A DNA stretch of 9,998 bases from assembly GCA_041305385.1 (NCBI GenBank), contig JBFYLO010000058.1, forward strand, positions 1-9,998. The letters run 5' to 3'. Made by a program: the position numbers and the translations under genes. Of this stretch, positions 1 through 7,319 are shown in pieces; within the stretch, counting starts at the first letter, position 1; each line of letters begins with the position of its first letter. This DNA is from JAKAKT01 sp041305385 (GTDB lineage: Archaea; Micrarchaeota; Micrarchaeia; Burarchaeales; JAKAKT01). Below the pieces are notes generated by a model, which saw only the letters and a list, made by a program, of their open reading frames with translations, was not told where the DNA came from and did not search any database.

Positions 1-200
1 CCGCTTGGACCAAAAATCAGGTCTGCCGAAGGCTCGGCCGATTCCCGGAATGTTTTTCCGCCAGGAAACCGCGGCTCGGGCCCCCGGCAATTGGCGCGCC
101 CATTGCCAAAAAAAAGAACTGGCGCGCGAGCCCGAGCGAAACCGCTTTCGGGTTTGGCCAGGAGCGGGCACATTCAGAATCTGGCTGCGCTTTCCAGAAT
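1..200 (+). ncRNA. Structured RNA-like block cut by the left edge
   Basis: No convincing protein is encoded here; the 65-aa reading frame at 5-202 has no family features. The block is GC-rich and full of complementary segments. Positions 1-8 can pair with 158-160 plus 163-167 (CCGCT with AGCGG, TGG with CCA, 2-nt bulge). GCTCGGGC at 74-81 pairs perfectly with 130-137. GGCAAT at 86-91 pairs with ATTGCC at 102-107, and GCGCGCC at 94-100 can pair with 121-127. A string near 174-186 (CAGAATCTGGCT) resembles the conserved CAGAACCCGGCT stretch near the 3' end of RNase P RNA, with two differences. That suggests, weakly, the 3' part of an RNase P RNA whose 5' part lies outside the window. Helices are seen directly; the RNase P identity is inference, and a different ncRNA is equally possible. 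Confidence 0.33.
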
Positions 201-216
201 AGAACGGTCAGTTCAT

Positions 217-226
217 CTTATATACT
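217..226 (+). promoter_or_regulatory. TATA-like promoter of the PHP-family gene
   Basis: CTTATATACT lies about 45 nt before the ATG at 268. This allows a start site near 245-250 and a short leader. A second TATA-like run (AGTATATCT, 242-250) is closer to the gene. The leader ends in a strong Shine-Dalgarno stretch, AGGGGGAG at 257-264, ending 3 nt before the ATG. Confidence 0.5.
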
Positions 227-267
227 AGTTTGTGCAAATACAGTATATCTAGTTCTAGGGGGAGCTT

Positions 268-1920
268 ATGGCTGCGTTAGCTTCTAAACCGGGGGACATG
301 AGGGCACAGTTAGCTGAAGCTTCTAAAGTTTTGAAAAGGACGAGGAGGATAATCCAGAAGCCGATAACCGATAGGATTGATAAGGGCTATCGGTCAGACC
401 TCACCTCGCGTTTCATTTCCCTGATGGAAGAGAAGGGGTTCATACTGCTAAACAAGGAAGGAAGCGACCACTATAAAACATACAGGGCCGAACTCGATTA
501 TCTCCTCGATTCGGGAAAAGGCGAGATGCTCTTCAAGCGGAAAGACGGCTCGAACTTCTTCGTATTCGCAAAGAAGGAGAAGGGAGGGATCAAGATACAT
601 TTCACCAATCCGGATACGAGCGAAAAGGCCTGGGAACTGAAGAGGGAGGCGATAGTGAAGACATTCGTTGTCTTCTCGGAAAAGGGGATGGAGAGCGCTG
701 TCGGGGAAGTGGTTGAAACTTCTGGGAAAAAGGGGGCCAGGACCCTGTTCACGAACATGCACAGCCATCTGGGGTATCTCAACGTAGGGCTTGTTCGTGG
801 AAACGGAGTCCGGATGAAGCACGTGGCTGACGACGGGGTGTCCTCTGACAGGGACCTGATAAGGAACCTGCTCATCGCAAACTACGACATCGACGCGAGC
901 GGCTACCATAACGTCTTTAATATTGAGGATTTCCGGGCAATATCCCGGCTTGAAGAGGCAGTAGGGGTGAGGAAGATTGCTTCCTTGGAGCTGACGCTCC
1001 CGGTCGAGGACACGACCCAGCCGCTTGGATTCAGGAACGGCGCCCACCACATGGTTTATTTTGCAACCCCAGAAGACGGAGAGAGATTCCATGAACAATT
1101 CCTAGTCCCGAAAAGCCGTGAACTGCCTGGCGAGGCTCCCGATAACGTGTGGTACTGGAAAACGCTGAAAGACATGAAAAAATGGGTGGACGAGGGGAAG
1201 CTTGCGATTGGCCTTGCGCACCCCGCCGGCAGGCTTACCAGCATAGTGAAGGGCGCGTTCGTCGCCTGTGGGGCCCTGAACATAGTGGAGATAGGGAAGC
1301 TCAGGCTCGCAGACCTAATTCGAAACATACAGGAATTCAGCATGGCTGTTGCAAACTTCAACCTCACCATAAAACCTGCAAATATGAATCCAGTGAGCGA
1401 CAAGGTTAGGCGCAGATTCAGAATCTGGATAAGAAGTGCGTTTGAACTCGGTAGGAATGCGGACGATTTGATAGTTCTCACGGAACCGAACGTGAACTAT
1501 GCTTTCGGGCAAGCCATGCGCGGGGAGGGAGTACTCGTCTATGCTGAGACGGACAAGCACCACTTCCACGCCATGAAATACAAGTCCGGGGTAAGCGCCT
1601 TCAGGCGAGCCATAACCGTGATAACGACGGATGCAAGCACTAGTGAAATCACTGGCGAGTGGTTCGTGAACGGCATGCTTAGTAAAAACGCGAGTTTCAA
1701 AATGGAAAGCGTCGTTTTCGCAGTGCCCGTCAGGAAGAAGGACGGAATCCATCTCGAAATAATCCGAGAGATGAACAACACTTTCGAAGAAAAAATCTCC
1801 GATTTCTTTGCGGCGATGGGACAGGGAATTCACGGGGGGAAGCATATAATAAGCGAACTTGCGAAAGCTGGCTGGAGAGCGATATTCGGGAAGAAAGAGG
1901 AAACCAAGCCTCAACAGTGA
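268..1920 (+). CDS. Divergent PHP-superfamily metal-dependent hydrolase, 550 aa
   Basis: Probably a metal-dependent phosphoesterase-type enzyme of the PHP superfamily; the substrate is unknown. The PHP metal-ligand pattern can be followed in order: NMHSHLG (H165, H167), SLELTL (E241), HHMVYFA (H260/H261), GLAHPAG (H318) and AETDKHHF (D429, H431), with expected local contexts such as the hydrophobic strand before HP. About 160 residues of lysine-rich, non-PHP sequence precede the first motif, and about 115 residues follow the last. The protein is therefore about twice the length of a minimal PHP domain. No signal peptide or clear membrane segment is seen. The ATG follows AGGGGGAG closely, which supports this start. 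The stop overlaps a possible GTG of the next gene, so the two may be co-transcribed. The family call comes from motifs only; the function of the extensions is unknown. Confidence 0.7.
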   Translation: MAALASKPGDMRAQLAEASKVLKRTRRIIQKPITDRIDKGYRSDLTSRFISLMEEKGFILLNKEGSDHYKTYRAELDYLLDSGKGEMLFKRKDGSNFFVFAKKEKGGIKIHFTNPDTSEKAWELKREAIVKTFVVFSEKGMESAVGEVVETSGKKGARTLFTNMHSHLGYLNVGLVRGNGVRMKHVADDGVSSDRDLIRNLLIANYDIDASGYHNVFNIEDFRAISRLEEAVGVRKIASLELTLPVEDTTQPLGFRNGAHHMVYFATPEDGERFHEQFLVPKSRELPGEAPDNVWYWKTLKDMKKWVDEGKLAIGLAHPAGRLTSIVKGAFVACGALNIVEIGKLRLADLIRNIQEFSMAVANFNLTIKPANMNPVSDKVRRRFRIWIRSAFELGRNADDLIVLTEPNVNYAFGQAMRGEGVLVYAETDKHHFHAMKYKSGVSAFRRAITVITTDASTSEITGEWFVNGMLSKNASFKMESVVFAVPVRKKDGIHLEIIREMNNTFEEKISDFFAAMGQGIHGGKHIISELAKAGWRAIFGKKEETKPQQ

Positions 1921-1921
1921 C

Positions 1922-1950
1922 TGATATAAAACCAACCGGGGGAAGAGGAC
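1922..1950 (+). promoter_or_regulatory. TATA-like box and Shine-Dalgarno before the GNAT gene
   Basis: The 32-nt gap after the PHP-gene stop contains TATAAA at 1925-1930 and GGGGGAAGAGG at 1938-1948. The latter ends 4 nt before the ATG at 1953. The purine run decides for the ATG over the GTG at 1917. The TATA match is only about 25 nt before the ATG, so a transcript from it would be nearly leaderless. Read-through from the upstream gene is the simpler view. Confidence 0.4.
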
Positions 1951-1952
1951 TG

Positions 1953-2426
1953 ATGAGAGTAAGGAAAACTTCCAACTCCGACTTGCGCGGCCTCGCGAAA
2001 CTTAACTCGGAAATTTTTGGCGACACTAGCGAGAAGCAGGCGCTAAAGGTTTTCAAATATTGCATGAAGAACCAAGTGCCCGGAGCGTGCCTTCTTGCCG
2101 AGGAAAACGGCGAAGTTGTTGGGGCTGTTTTTACTGCTAAAATTGTTTCATTCTCTGCCAAGGCCGCCATGGTTAAGTCGATATTTGTAAAGGAAGGCTA
2201 CCGGGGAAAAGAGATTGGGAGAGAGTTACTCGAGAGGAGCATCGGGGCTGTGAAGAAAGCCGGGATCGAGGACATCTCCTTGACAGTAGATAAAAAGGAC
2301 AAATTTCCGCAGAAATTTGGCCGCATTGGAATTAGCAAATTCCAATACAAGAACAAACGGGCTTTCGCGCTTTACCGAAAACTCGGGTTCAGGCCCTTCA
2401 GGCTTCTTCTTTTGAAGGAGTTTTAG
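1953..2426 (+). CDS. GNAT-family N-acetyltransferase, 157 aa
   Basis: A predicted cytoplasmic acetyl-CoA-dependent N-acetyltransferase of the GNAT fold. Visible elements are the N-terminal strand MRVRKTSNSDL, the central strands CLLAEENGEVVGAVF (46-60), and motif A: VKSIFVKEGYRGKEIG (74-89), with the R/Q-x-x-G-x-G/A-type pyrophosphate loop written RGKEIG. It ends with motif B, AFALYRKLGF (138-147), whose Tyr is at the usual general-acid position. Between motifs A and B is a charged stretch (113-135) somewhat longer than usual, which may be substrate-specific. The start ATG was chosen because it follows a purine-rich ribosome binding site and gives a normal GNAT N-terminus. A GTG at 1917, overlapping the previous stop, would add 12 residues. 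The substrate (protein, amino acid, small amine) cannot be told. Confidence 0.85.
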   Translation: MRVRKTSNSDLRGLAKLNSEIFGDTSEKQALKVFKYCMKNQVPGACLLAEENGEVVGAVFTAKIVSFSAKAAMVKSIFVKEGYRGKEIGRELLERSIGAVKKAGIEDISLTVDKKDKFPQKFGRIGISKFQYKNKRAFALYRKLGFRPFRLLLLKEF

Positions 2427-2441
2427 GCGAAACGAAGCAGG

Positions 2442-2450
2442 TATTATAAA
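2442..2450 (+). promoter_or_regulatory. TATA box of the FKBP gene
   Basis: TATTATAAA lies in the 57-nt gap after the GNAT stop, 34-42 nt before the ATG at 2484. This predicts a start site around 2472-2477 and a leader of about 10 nt that still includes GAGG at 2478-2481. Confidence 0.55.
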
Positions 2451-2483
2451 TTCTAGCGCTGAATTCCTGTGCAAGTTGAGGTT

Positions 2484-3074
2484 ATGAAAAAAATAATTAT
2501 TGCGCTTGCATTCGCGCTCTTGCTTTTGGGCTGCGCCTCGCAGACGGAAAGGCCTGGTGCTTCGGCAGGAACAACCGAGAATGTGACGGAAAACAAGACT
2601 GTTGAAACTGGGGGTGTTGACTTGAAAGCCGAGAAGGGAGATTTGGTTGCCGTTGACTACTTGGGAACGCTCGAGAACGGGACTGTTTTCGACACGTCAA
2701 TCAGGGAGGAGGCGGTGAAGGCGAATCTCCCCTTGAGGCCCGAGTACGCACCTCTTGAGTTTACCGTTGGCGCCGGGCAGATGATTGCTGGCTTCGACAG
2801 CGCAGTGGTCGGGATGGAAGAGGGGAACGAGAAGACAGTCACGCTGAAACCAGAGGACGCATATGGCGAGGTTAACCCGGAGTATGTCGTGGACATTCCC
2901 AAGGCAAACGTTCCGCCGGAAGTGAAGGAAGGCTCGCAGCTCATGGCTTCAAACGGGATGGCCGGAACCGTGGTCGAAGTTGGCAACGAAAGCGTAAAGA
3001 TAGACTTCAACCACCCGCTCGCAGGGAAGGCCCTCACGTTCAAGATAATAATGAGGAAGATAACTAAGGGATGA
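2484..3074 (+). CDS. SlyD-type FKBP peptidyl-prolyl isomerase, predicted lipoprotein, 196 aa
   Basis: A peptidyl-prolyl cis-trans isomerase of the FKBP class, probably acting as a folding helper outside the cell. The N-terminus MKKIIIALAFALLLLGC is a lipoprotein signal with Cys17 as the lipid attachment site. A Thr/Glu-rich spacer (18-46) follows. The FKBP fold begins at about residue 50: VAVDYLGTLENGTVFDTS (55-72), FTVGAGQMIAGFDSAVVGM (93-111), then an inserted chaperone (IF) domain starting near LKPEDAYG (121-128). The fold resumes at NHPLAGKALTFKIIM (176-190). Asp and Phe residues of the FKBP pocket are kept in VFD (68-70) and GFD (103-105). The ATG at 2484 was preferred to a GTG at 2469 because it follows GAGG and gives a proper signal peptide. 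It has its own TATA box and converges on the next gene with a 30-nt gap. Confidence 0.9.
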   Translation: MKKIIIALAFALLLLGCASQTERPGASAGTTENVTENKTVETGGVDLKAEKGDLVAVDYLGTLENGTVFDTSIREEAVKANLPLRPEYAPLEFTVGAGQMIAGFDSAVVGMEEGNEKTVTLKPEDAYGEVNPEYVVDIPKANVPPEVKEGSQLMASNGMAGTVVEVGNESVKIDFNHPLAGKALTFKIIMRKITKG

Positions 3075-3098
3075 CTGGGAACCCAGATTGGGGAATCG
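3075..3098. other. Two adjacent inverted repeats between convergent genes
   Basis: The 30-nt gap holds CTGGGAACCCAG (3075-3086) directly followed by GATTGGGGAATC (3087-3098). Each is a short inverted repeat with a 2- or 4-nt loop. The position between convergent stops would suit a bidirectional mRNA end signal, but no T-run follows, and archaeal termination depends mainly on T-runs. Role unproven. Confidence 0.25.
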
Positions 3099-3104
3099 GA
3101 ACGA

Positions 3105-5063
3105 CTACTTTATCGTATAGGTGACTTTGTCCTCGAGCCCCAGGAGTTTTAAGTCCTCGGGGGAGAACTTTTCTGTCAGGATGAGGTCGGTTCTCTGGAG
3201 CGTTAGTTCGCCGGCACTTCCTGCGCGCGGAGGAACCTCCAGCAATTGTCCGGTATCGAAAGTTTCCATAATGACCCTGACGTTGAGCCTGCTTCCTCTT
3301 GGGAGCTTTTTGTTCCATGCGGAAAGCCGTTCGCCGACTTCGTTTGCAACCTCGTCGGTAGTCCAGGCTATAATCTGCGATTTTGTAGGATGGGAGTATT
3401 TCTGCCTTCCTTCTTCGGAGTTCAGCATGTCATGAACGACCTGGGCAGCGGGCATTGAGAAGAAGCCCGTTTCATCAACCTTGAGAACCCCGGTGTCCAA
3501 ACCCCGCTTGATTATCTCGCGGTATTTTTCGCTGCTGCCTGAGACGATTGCATAGATGGTTTTGTCTTCGAAAGGCATGTAGTCGCGGGTTATTCTCTGC
3601 GGCGTCACGCCTTTCCAAGGCTCCAGATCTGCAATCTGCCCGAATCTGACTCTGAAGAACTCGAGCTTGCGGTTCCGTTCAAACTCATTGGTTTCTGAGA
3701 GGATTGCCTTTTTGAGTCCCTGCACGGACTGGGATATGTCGTGAATGGCGGTCAGGAACCCGCAGTTGTAATGGAAAACCATGTTAAGGGTGTTGACGTG
3801 CTGGTTGTGCCTCCCGAAAATTTCGGAAAACTCGTGCACGGTTGGCGGGCCCAGGATTTTGAGCTTGCCGGCCATGTCCAACTTGCCCATCTGTCTTGAG
3901 TCGTCGCAGATTACGCTCATGTCCACTGCAAGGGTTTCCTCGACTTTTTTGAGCGCCGGCCACAGTCCCTCGTATTTGATTACGTTGGCCGCCATGGATT
4001 TGAGCAGGGCATATCTCCATACCTTTGAAGCCTGCCGGTAGACGGGCTCGGAGGCCAACGGCGCGTATACTCCTCCGCTCTGCTCGACTGCTTCTTTCAG
4101 GCTGGACCAGGGCGTGAAGCCCTTTTGCCCGTTTCCCGGGGCAGTCAATTTCTGGATTAGCCCCGTCCTCATCGCGAATTCATCTATCTTCCCAATATCC
4201 GCATCGGAAGCAGAGATTAAGTCGTTCATGTTCCTCGCAACCCAGTCGCTGAAAGGAGCCGGCGTTTTGAGTTCCGCTATCTCTGGCTTTCTGTTGTCCC
4301 TCTTGATGTTGCCGCTAACGACAAAAAACTTTCCCTGCTCGGAGTCCCAGACTATGCATAGGAGCCTGTACTTTAAAGTCGAGTCGTGGGTTTGGTCGTC
4401 TATTTTATAATAATGGTTCCCGACCATGAGGTTGCCTAGCTTGTCCTCCAGGTTTGCCCTCAGTAAGATAACCTGTTTTGACTCTGACTCAAGGTCCGCG
4501 GTTTTAGCGGCCCTTCCCAGGATAGGTATGAACGCTGCCGGGGGCATGTCGTGCGAGGGCGCAAGTTCGGTGAAATAGTTGACGTCTGCGATTTTTTTCA
4601 ATGCATCAGGGTAGTTCGTGGTCGTCCTCCCGGAAACCCCGTTTATGAGTTGCCCGTCCTCAATCACCTTCACTCCTGCGAGGAAAATCTCGGAAACTGC
4701 CAGCTTGGATGTTATTCCGATGACTATGAGCGAGGGGGACTGTCCCATGTTCGTGCTTTGGTGGCTTTTTATCCGTGACGGGTAACTCCAAGTGGTTATT
4801 GATTCGGCAATCTCCTTGGGGGAGTAGCCGTTTTGCGATGCCGACACGCAGTAATTATGGAGCGCGGTAGCACGTTTATCCCTGTTCTTCTCTTCAAAAA
4901 TATCCGCCGCAGAGGAGTACCCAGTCTTTTGGGCAAAGTCTTTGAAAAAAAGCCCGATATTGAGGGAGGTTTTTTCGGTTCCATGGCGCTGTTCTGGGAA
5001 GCCGCCCGGACCTCCGCCATCAGAATGGTGAAAAAAGCGTCTTGGCCCGAGCGTTAGTGACAT
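3105..5063 (-). CDS. Protein of unknown function with a winged-helix-like segment, 652 aa
   Basis: I do not recognise this protein. It looks like one soluble cytoplasmic polypeptide, with no signal peptide or membrane segments. The first 35 residues are Gly/His/Arg-rich and probably disordered. Residues 36-110 are helical and polar. Residues 110-255 alternate strands (SLIVIGITSKLAVSEIF, YYKIDDQTHDSTLKYRLLCIVWD, KFFVVSGNI), suggesting an alpha/beta domain. The middle (270-480) is mostly helical. Residues 503-537 (IYAIVSG to GFFSMP) read like a winged helix, with a recognition helix EKYREIIKRGLDTG followed by a short wing. The C-terminus returns to strands. The start is supported by GGAGGT seven nucleotides upstream and a TATA-like box at 5099-5106. 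It lies downstream of another large unrecognised gene on the same strand but appears to have its own promoter. Confidence 0.75.
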   Translation of the reverse strand: MSLTLGPRRFFHHSDGGGPGGFPEQRHGTEKTSLNIGLFFKDFAQKTGYSSAADIFEEKNRDKRATALHNYCVSASQNGYSPKEIAESITTWSYPSRIKSHQSTNMGQSPSLIVIGITSKLAVSEIFLAGVKVIEDGQLINGVSGRTTTNYPDALKKIADVNYFTELAPSHDMPPAAFIPILGRAAKTADLESESKQVILLRANLEDKLGNLMVGNHYYKIDDQTHDSTLKYRLLCIVWDSEQGKFFVVSGNIKRDNRKPEIAELKTPAPFSDWVARNMNDLISASDADIGKIDEFAMRTGLIQKLTAPGNGQKGFTPWSSLKEAVEQSGGVYAPLASEPVYRQASKVWRYALLKSMAANVIKYEGLWPALKKVEETLAVDMSVICDDSRQMGKLDMAGKLKILGPPTVHEFSEIFGRHNQHVNTLNMVFHYNCGFLTAIHDISQSVQGLKKAILSETNEFERNRKLEFFRVRFGQIADLEPWKGVTPQRITRDYMPFEDKTIYAIVSGSSEKYREIIKRGLDTGVLKVDETGFFSMPAAQVVHDMLNSEEGRQKYSHPTKSQIIAWTTDEVANEVGERLSAWNKKLPRGSRLNVRVIMETFDTGQLLEVPPRAGSAGELTLQRTDLILTEKFSPEDLKLLGLEDKVTYTIK

Positions 5064-5107
5064 GCATACTACCTCCGCCTATCAATTTACCTATTCAGGA
5101 TATAATC
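5064..5107 (-). promoter_or_regulatory. Promoter and ribosome binding site of the 652-aa protein
   Basis: Read on the minus strand, ATTATATC (5106-5099) is a TATA-like box. GGAGGT (5076-5071) is a near-perfect Shine-Dalgarno element with a 7-nt spacer to the ATG at 5063. The expected start site lies near 5075, giving a very short leader. The rest of the gap to 5246 shows no gene, only AT-rich runs. Confidence 0.55.
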
Positions 5108-5246
5108 TCCGAACCGACTGTCTTCCGAAAACGCTAATATCTTATGGGAATCCGGATATATTAATGTTCGCTGTTTGATTTGCATTTATCGCTTTTTTTT
5201 ATGGAAAATGGAAAGTTATGGGGAAACTGCCTTGGGCGAGGGCGCT

Positions 5247-7259
5247 TTATTTTTCCGATTGCATTGGCGGAAGTGGCTCTTCGCCTTGCCCGTTGCTTGC
5301 GGATTCCGGCACGTCACTTTGGGGTGGGGGTTGCTTTTTCACATCCGGTGCCGTTGTTGGCGGCCGGGTCTGTTCTGCAGGTGTCGGGGTTGCGGTTGGT
5401 GCTGGCTGTTCTGTTGGTGTTTGGGCTGCCGGCGTCTGGGTTGATGGCACCTGAGTTGCAGGTGTCGTTTGCTGTTCTGCCGACGTCTGGGGCGCATCCG
5501 GTTTCTCAACTTTGCCCCCAGTCACGGGAGCGGCTCCAGCCTCCGCAGGCGGCTGGCTCAGAGCTTGGATGGAACGGATGGCAGTTTGAATCTCATCCGG
5601 AGCTGCTGCGAGGCACAGTGTTGATGGCGCCCCAGGTTCCGCGCCCCTTACCTCCAATATGCCAAGGTTAATCGTGGAATCGAGAATTTCGCGGGTTCTG
5701 CCGACTTCCACCGACGCCAGTTGGGACAGCTCTTCGGTACTCGTGGCGTTTGGGAATTGTGTCAACACTTTCAGGGCATCGTCTCCGAACTGCGCGGATA
5801 AGGAGGAGACTGCAACTTCGAGGTCCCGGGGGGAGAGGAACCTGGTTCTTTCGAGTTCCGGAGAGGCCGTGGCGTTTTGAACATAAGTTGATAAGGCAGC
5901 CTCCACTTCTTTTAAGCCCGGATAAATCGAATCGACCCATTCGAAAAACGCGATTTGGTGGGACATGGGCATTTTCGGGATTGCTTCATAGTATGTTTCG
6001 CTGAGGCCGATGGCAGTCAGGTGCCGAAGGGCGGTTTCAGCTGTACTGAGTTCGGAACTCGAGAAATCAGAACTGTTGGGTTGGTTCAAAATTGCTGCTG
6101 CCACTCCTGTTAATGGTTCTTTAAGGGACACACTGGCGGAAAGGGAATCAGGTGAAGGCGGTCCTTCAATCGGGCCTGGGTCTATGTTTGTTGGCCCAGT
6201 TGGTTTCTGGGTAGGAACAGGTCCGGGACCTGGTGTTTTGCCTTCTGGGGCCGGGCCGGACCCCGGTTGTGGCTGGTTTGGTCCTTGATCTGGTGCTGGG
6301 CCCGGTTGTGTTGGACCCGGTGTTTGGCCTGGCGGTAAAGTTGGGCGTGTTGCCCTGGATAAGACGTTGTTCAAGTATTGCTCAACTTTCTCGTAGGTGG
6401 CGTTCTGGTTCGAGACCAACCAGTCTACGAAATTGGATCGCTGGGCCGAATTCAACTGCGAGGCGAGATCGCTTAGAACGCCATTGCGATCAATGGTGGG
6501 TAGGATAGCAGATATTGTTTGGATTTCCTCATGAATTCTGTTCATCCTTTCAGACGCGTAATCGATTTTGTCCTGGAAAGTGATTTTGTCCCACGTCTCA
6601 GGGCCGATAGACTTTGCGCCCTTCAGGAGAGCTATGTCGAGAATGAGCCGGGCGACAAGGCCCGTGCTTTTAGTAGCGGATCTTGCTATGCACTGTTGGC
6701 CTGTGAGCGAGGCGCTTTCCGCAATGTTAGTGCTGATGTTCGTGAATATGTTATAACCCGCTGCCAACATCGGGTGGGTCGTGGCAGCCAGCCCATCTGC
6801 AACAACGCCGTTGGTCTGTTTGGAGATGTTGGTCTCTGCAAAAGCGACCAGAACATTAAGCCCGACCTCTAGGGGCAGGTAAAAGGCGTAGTAATAGATT
6901 TTGGCATGGTTGGGTTTAACAGCACCCCCAAATGCTTCTCCGATGAACTTTGCCGGTACTGAATCGTAATTATTTGCAATTCCGTATATGTTCGTCACTC
7001 CGACAGACCTGCTTAGGCCTACGTTTGCCAAAGCGCCGATGGTGAGGCGCACCAACCTGTTGAGAACCTTTGACCTTGCCCTGAATTCATGAAGCTGAGC
7101 CAGTTCCCTGTCTTCGGCCGTTGCGCCACGAGCGTTGGCTTGACTTCGAAGTTCTCTTCCCCGGCGAGTGAACATCGAGAAAAACAGACTCCTGTCCCTA
7201 TTAATACGCATATCCAAATCGTGCTTTCGTTCTGGAGTAAGGATTACATTGGCGCACAT
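5247..7259 (-). CDS. Modular protein with PGP-rich linker, duplicated helical module and disordered tail, 670 aa
   Basis: Not recognised as a known family. Residues 1-60 are charged, with many Arg. Residues 65-215 hold hydrophobic, Asn/Ala-rich stretches (LVRLTIGALANVGL, IYYYAFYLPLEVGLNVLVAFAE, LVARLILDIALL) that could be membrane-associated or buried helices. Residues 304-371 are an extended Pro/Gly/Gln linker with PGP and GPxP repeats. Similar helical modules flank the linker: 275-303 (FVDW, YEKVEQYL, NVLSRAT) and 437-464 (FFEW, LKEVEAAL, YVQNAT). Residues 482-540 resemble a winged helix (ALKVLTQFPNATSTEELSQL, GRTREILDSTINLGILEVRG). From about 568 the tail is Pro/Thr/Gln/Ala-rich and disordered. 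The start follows AGGGGG with a 7-nt spacer and a TATA-like box. Possible roles are a cell-envelope or scaffold protein; no enzyme motif is seen. Confidence 0.75.
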   Translation of the reverse strand: MCANVILTPERKHDLDMRINRDRSLFFSMFTRRGRELRSQANARGATAEDRELAQLHEFRARSKVLNRLVRLTIGALANVGLSRSVGVTNIYGIANNYDSVPAKFIGEAFGGAVKPNHAKIYYYAFYLPLEVGLNVLVAFAETNISKQTNGVVADGLAATTHPMLAAGYNIFTNISTNIAESASLTGQQCIARSATKSTGLVARLILDIALLKGAKSIGPETWDKITFQDKIDYASERMNRIHEEIQTISAILPTIDRNGVLSDLASQLNSAQRSNFVDWLVSNQNATYEKVEQYLNNVLSRATRPTLPPGQTPGPTQPGPAPDQGPNQPQPGSGPAPEGKTPGPGPVPTQKPTGPTNIDPGPIEGPPSPDSLSASVSLKEPLTGVAAAILNQPNSSDFSSSELSTAETALRHLTAIGLSETYYEAIPKMPMSHQIAFFEWVDSIYPGLKEVEAALSTYVQNATASPELERTRFLSPRDLEVAVSSLSAQFGDDALKVLTQFPNATSTEELSQLASVEVGRTREILDSTINLGILEVRGAEPGAPSTLCLAAAPDEIQTAIRSIQALSQPPAEAGAAPVTGGKVEKPDAPQTSAEQQTTPATQVPSTQTPAAQTPTEQPAPTATPTPAEQTRPPTTAPDVKKQPPPQSDVPESASNGQGEEPLPPMQSEK

Positions 7260-7302
7260 TATGATACCCCCTGTGGATATTATGGGTTTTAGTGTTTATA
7301 AA
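7260..7302 (-). promoter_or_regulatory. Promoter and ribosome binding site of the 670-aa protein
   Basis: The palindromic box TTTATAAA at 7295-7302 is 36-43 nt upstream of the ATG at 7259. AGGGGG (complement of 7267-7272) is 7 nt from the ATG. Only 60 nt separate this gene from the stop of the phosphoribosyltransferase on the same strand, so read-through is also possible. Confidence 0.5.
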
Positions 7303-7319
7303 GATTCGCTTTTTGCAGT

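Noticed and set aside
448..1935. Several minus-strand frames of 125-216 aa across the PHP-family gene
   Set aside because: They are antisense to a gene with conserved motifs, a ribosome binding site and a promoter, and show no family features of their own.
5190..5205. T-run as a terminator for the minus-strand 670-aa gene
   Set aside because: The run is T on the plus strand, so a minus-strand transcript would contain A residues there. It cannot act as a U-tract for that gene.
5180..5671. Plus-strand 163-aa reading frame
   Set aside because: It is the antisense of the Pro/Thr-rich tail of the 670-aa protein, where low-complexity coding leaves long open frames on the other strand.
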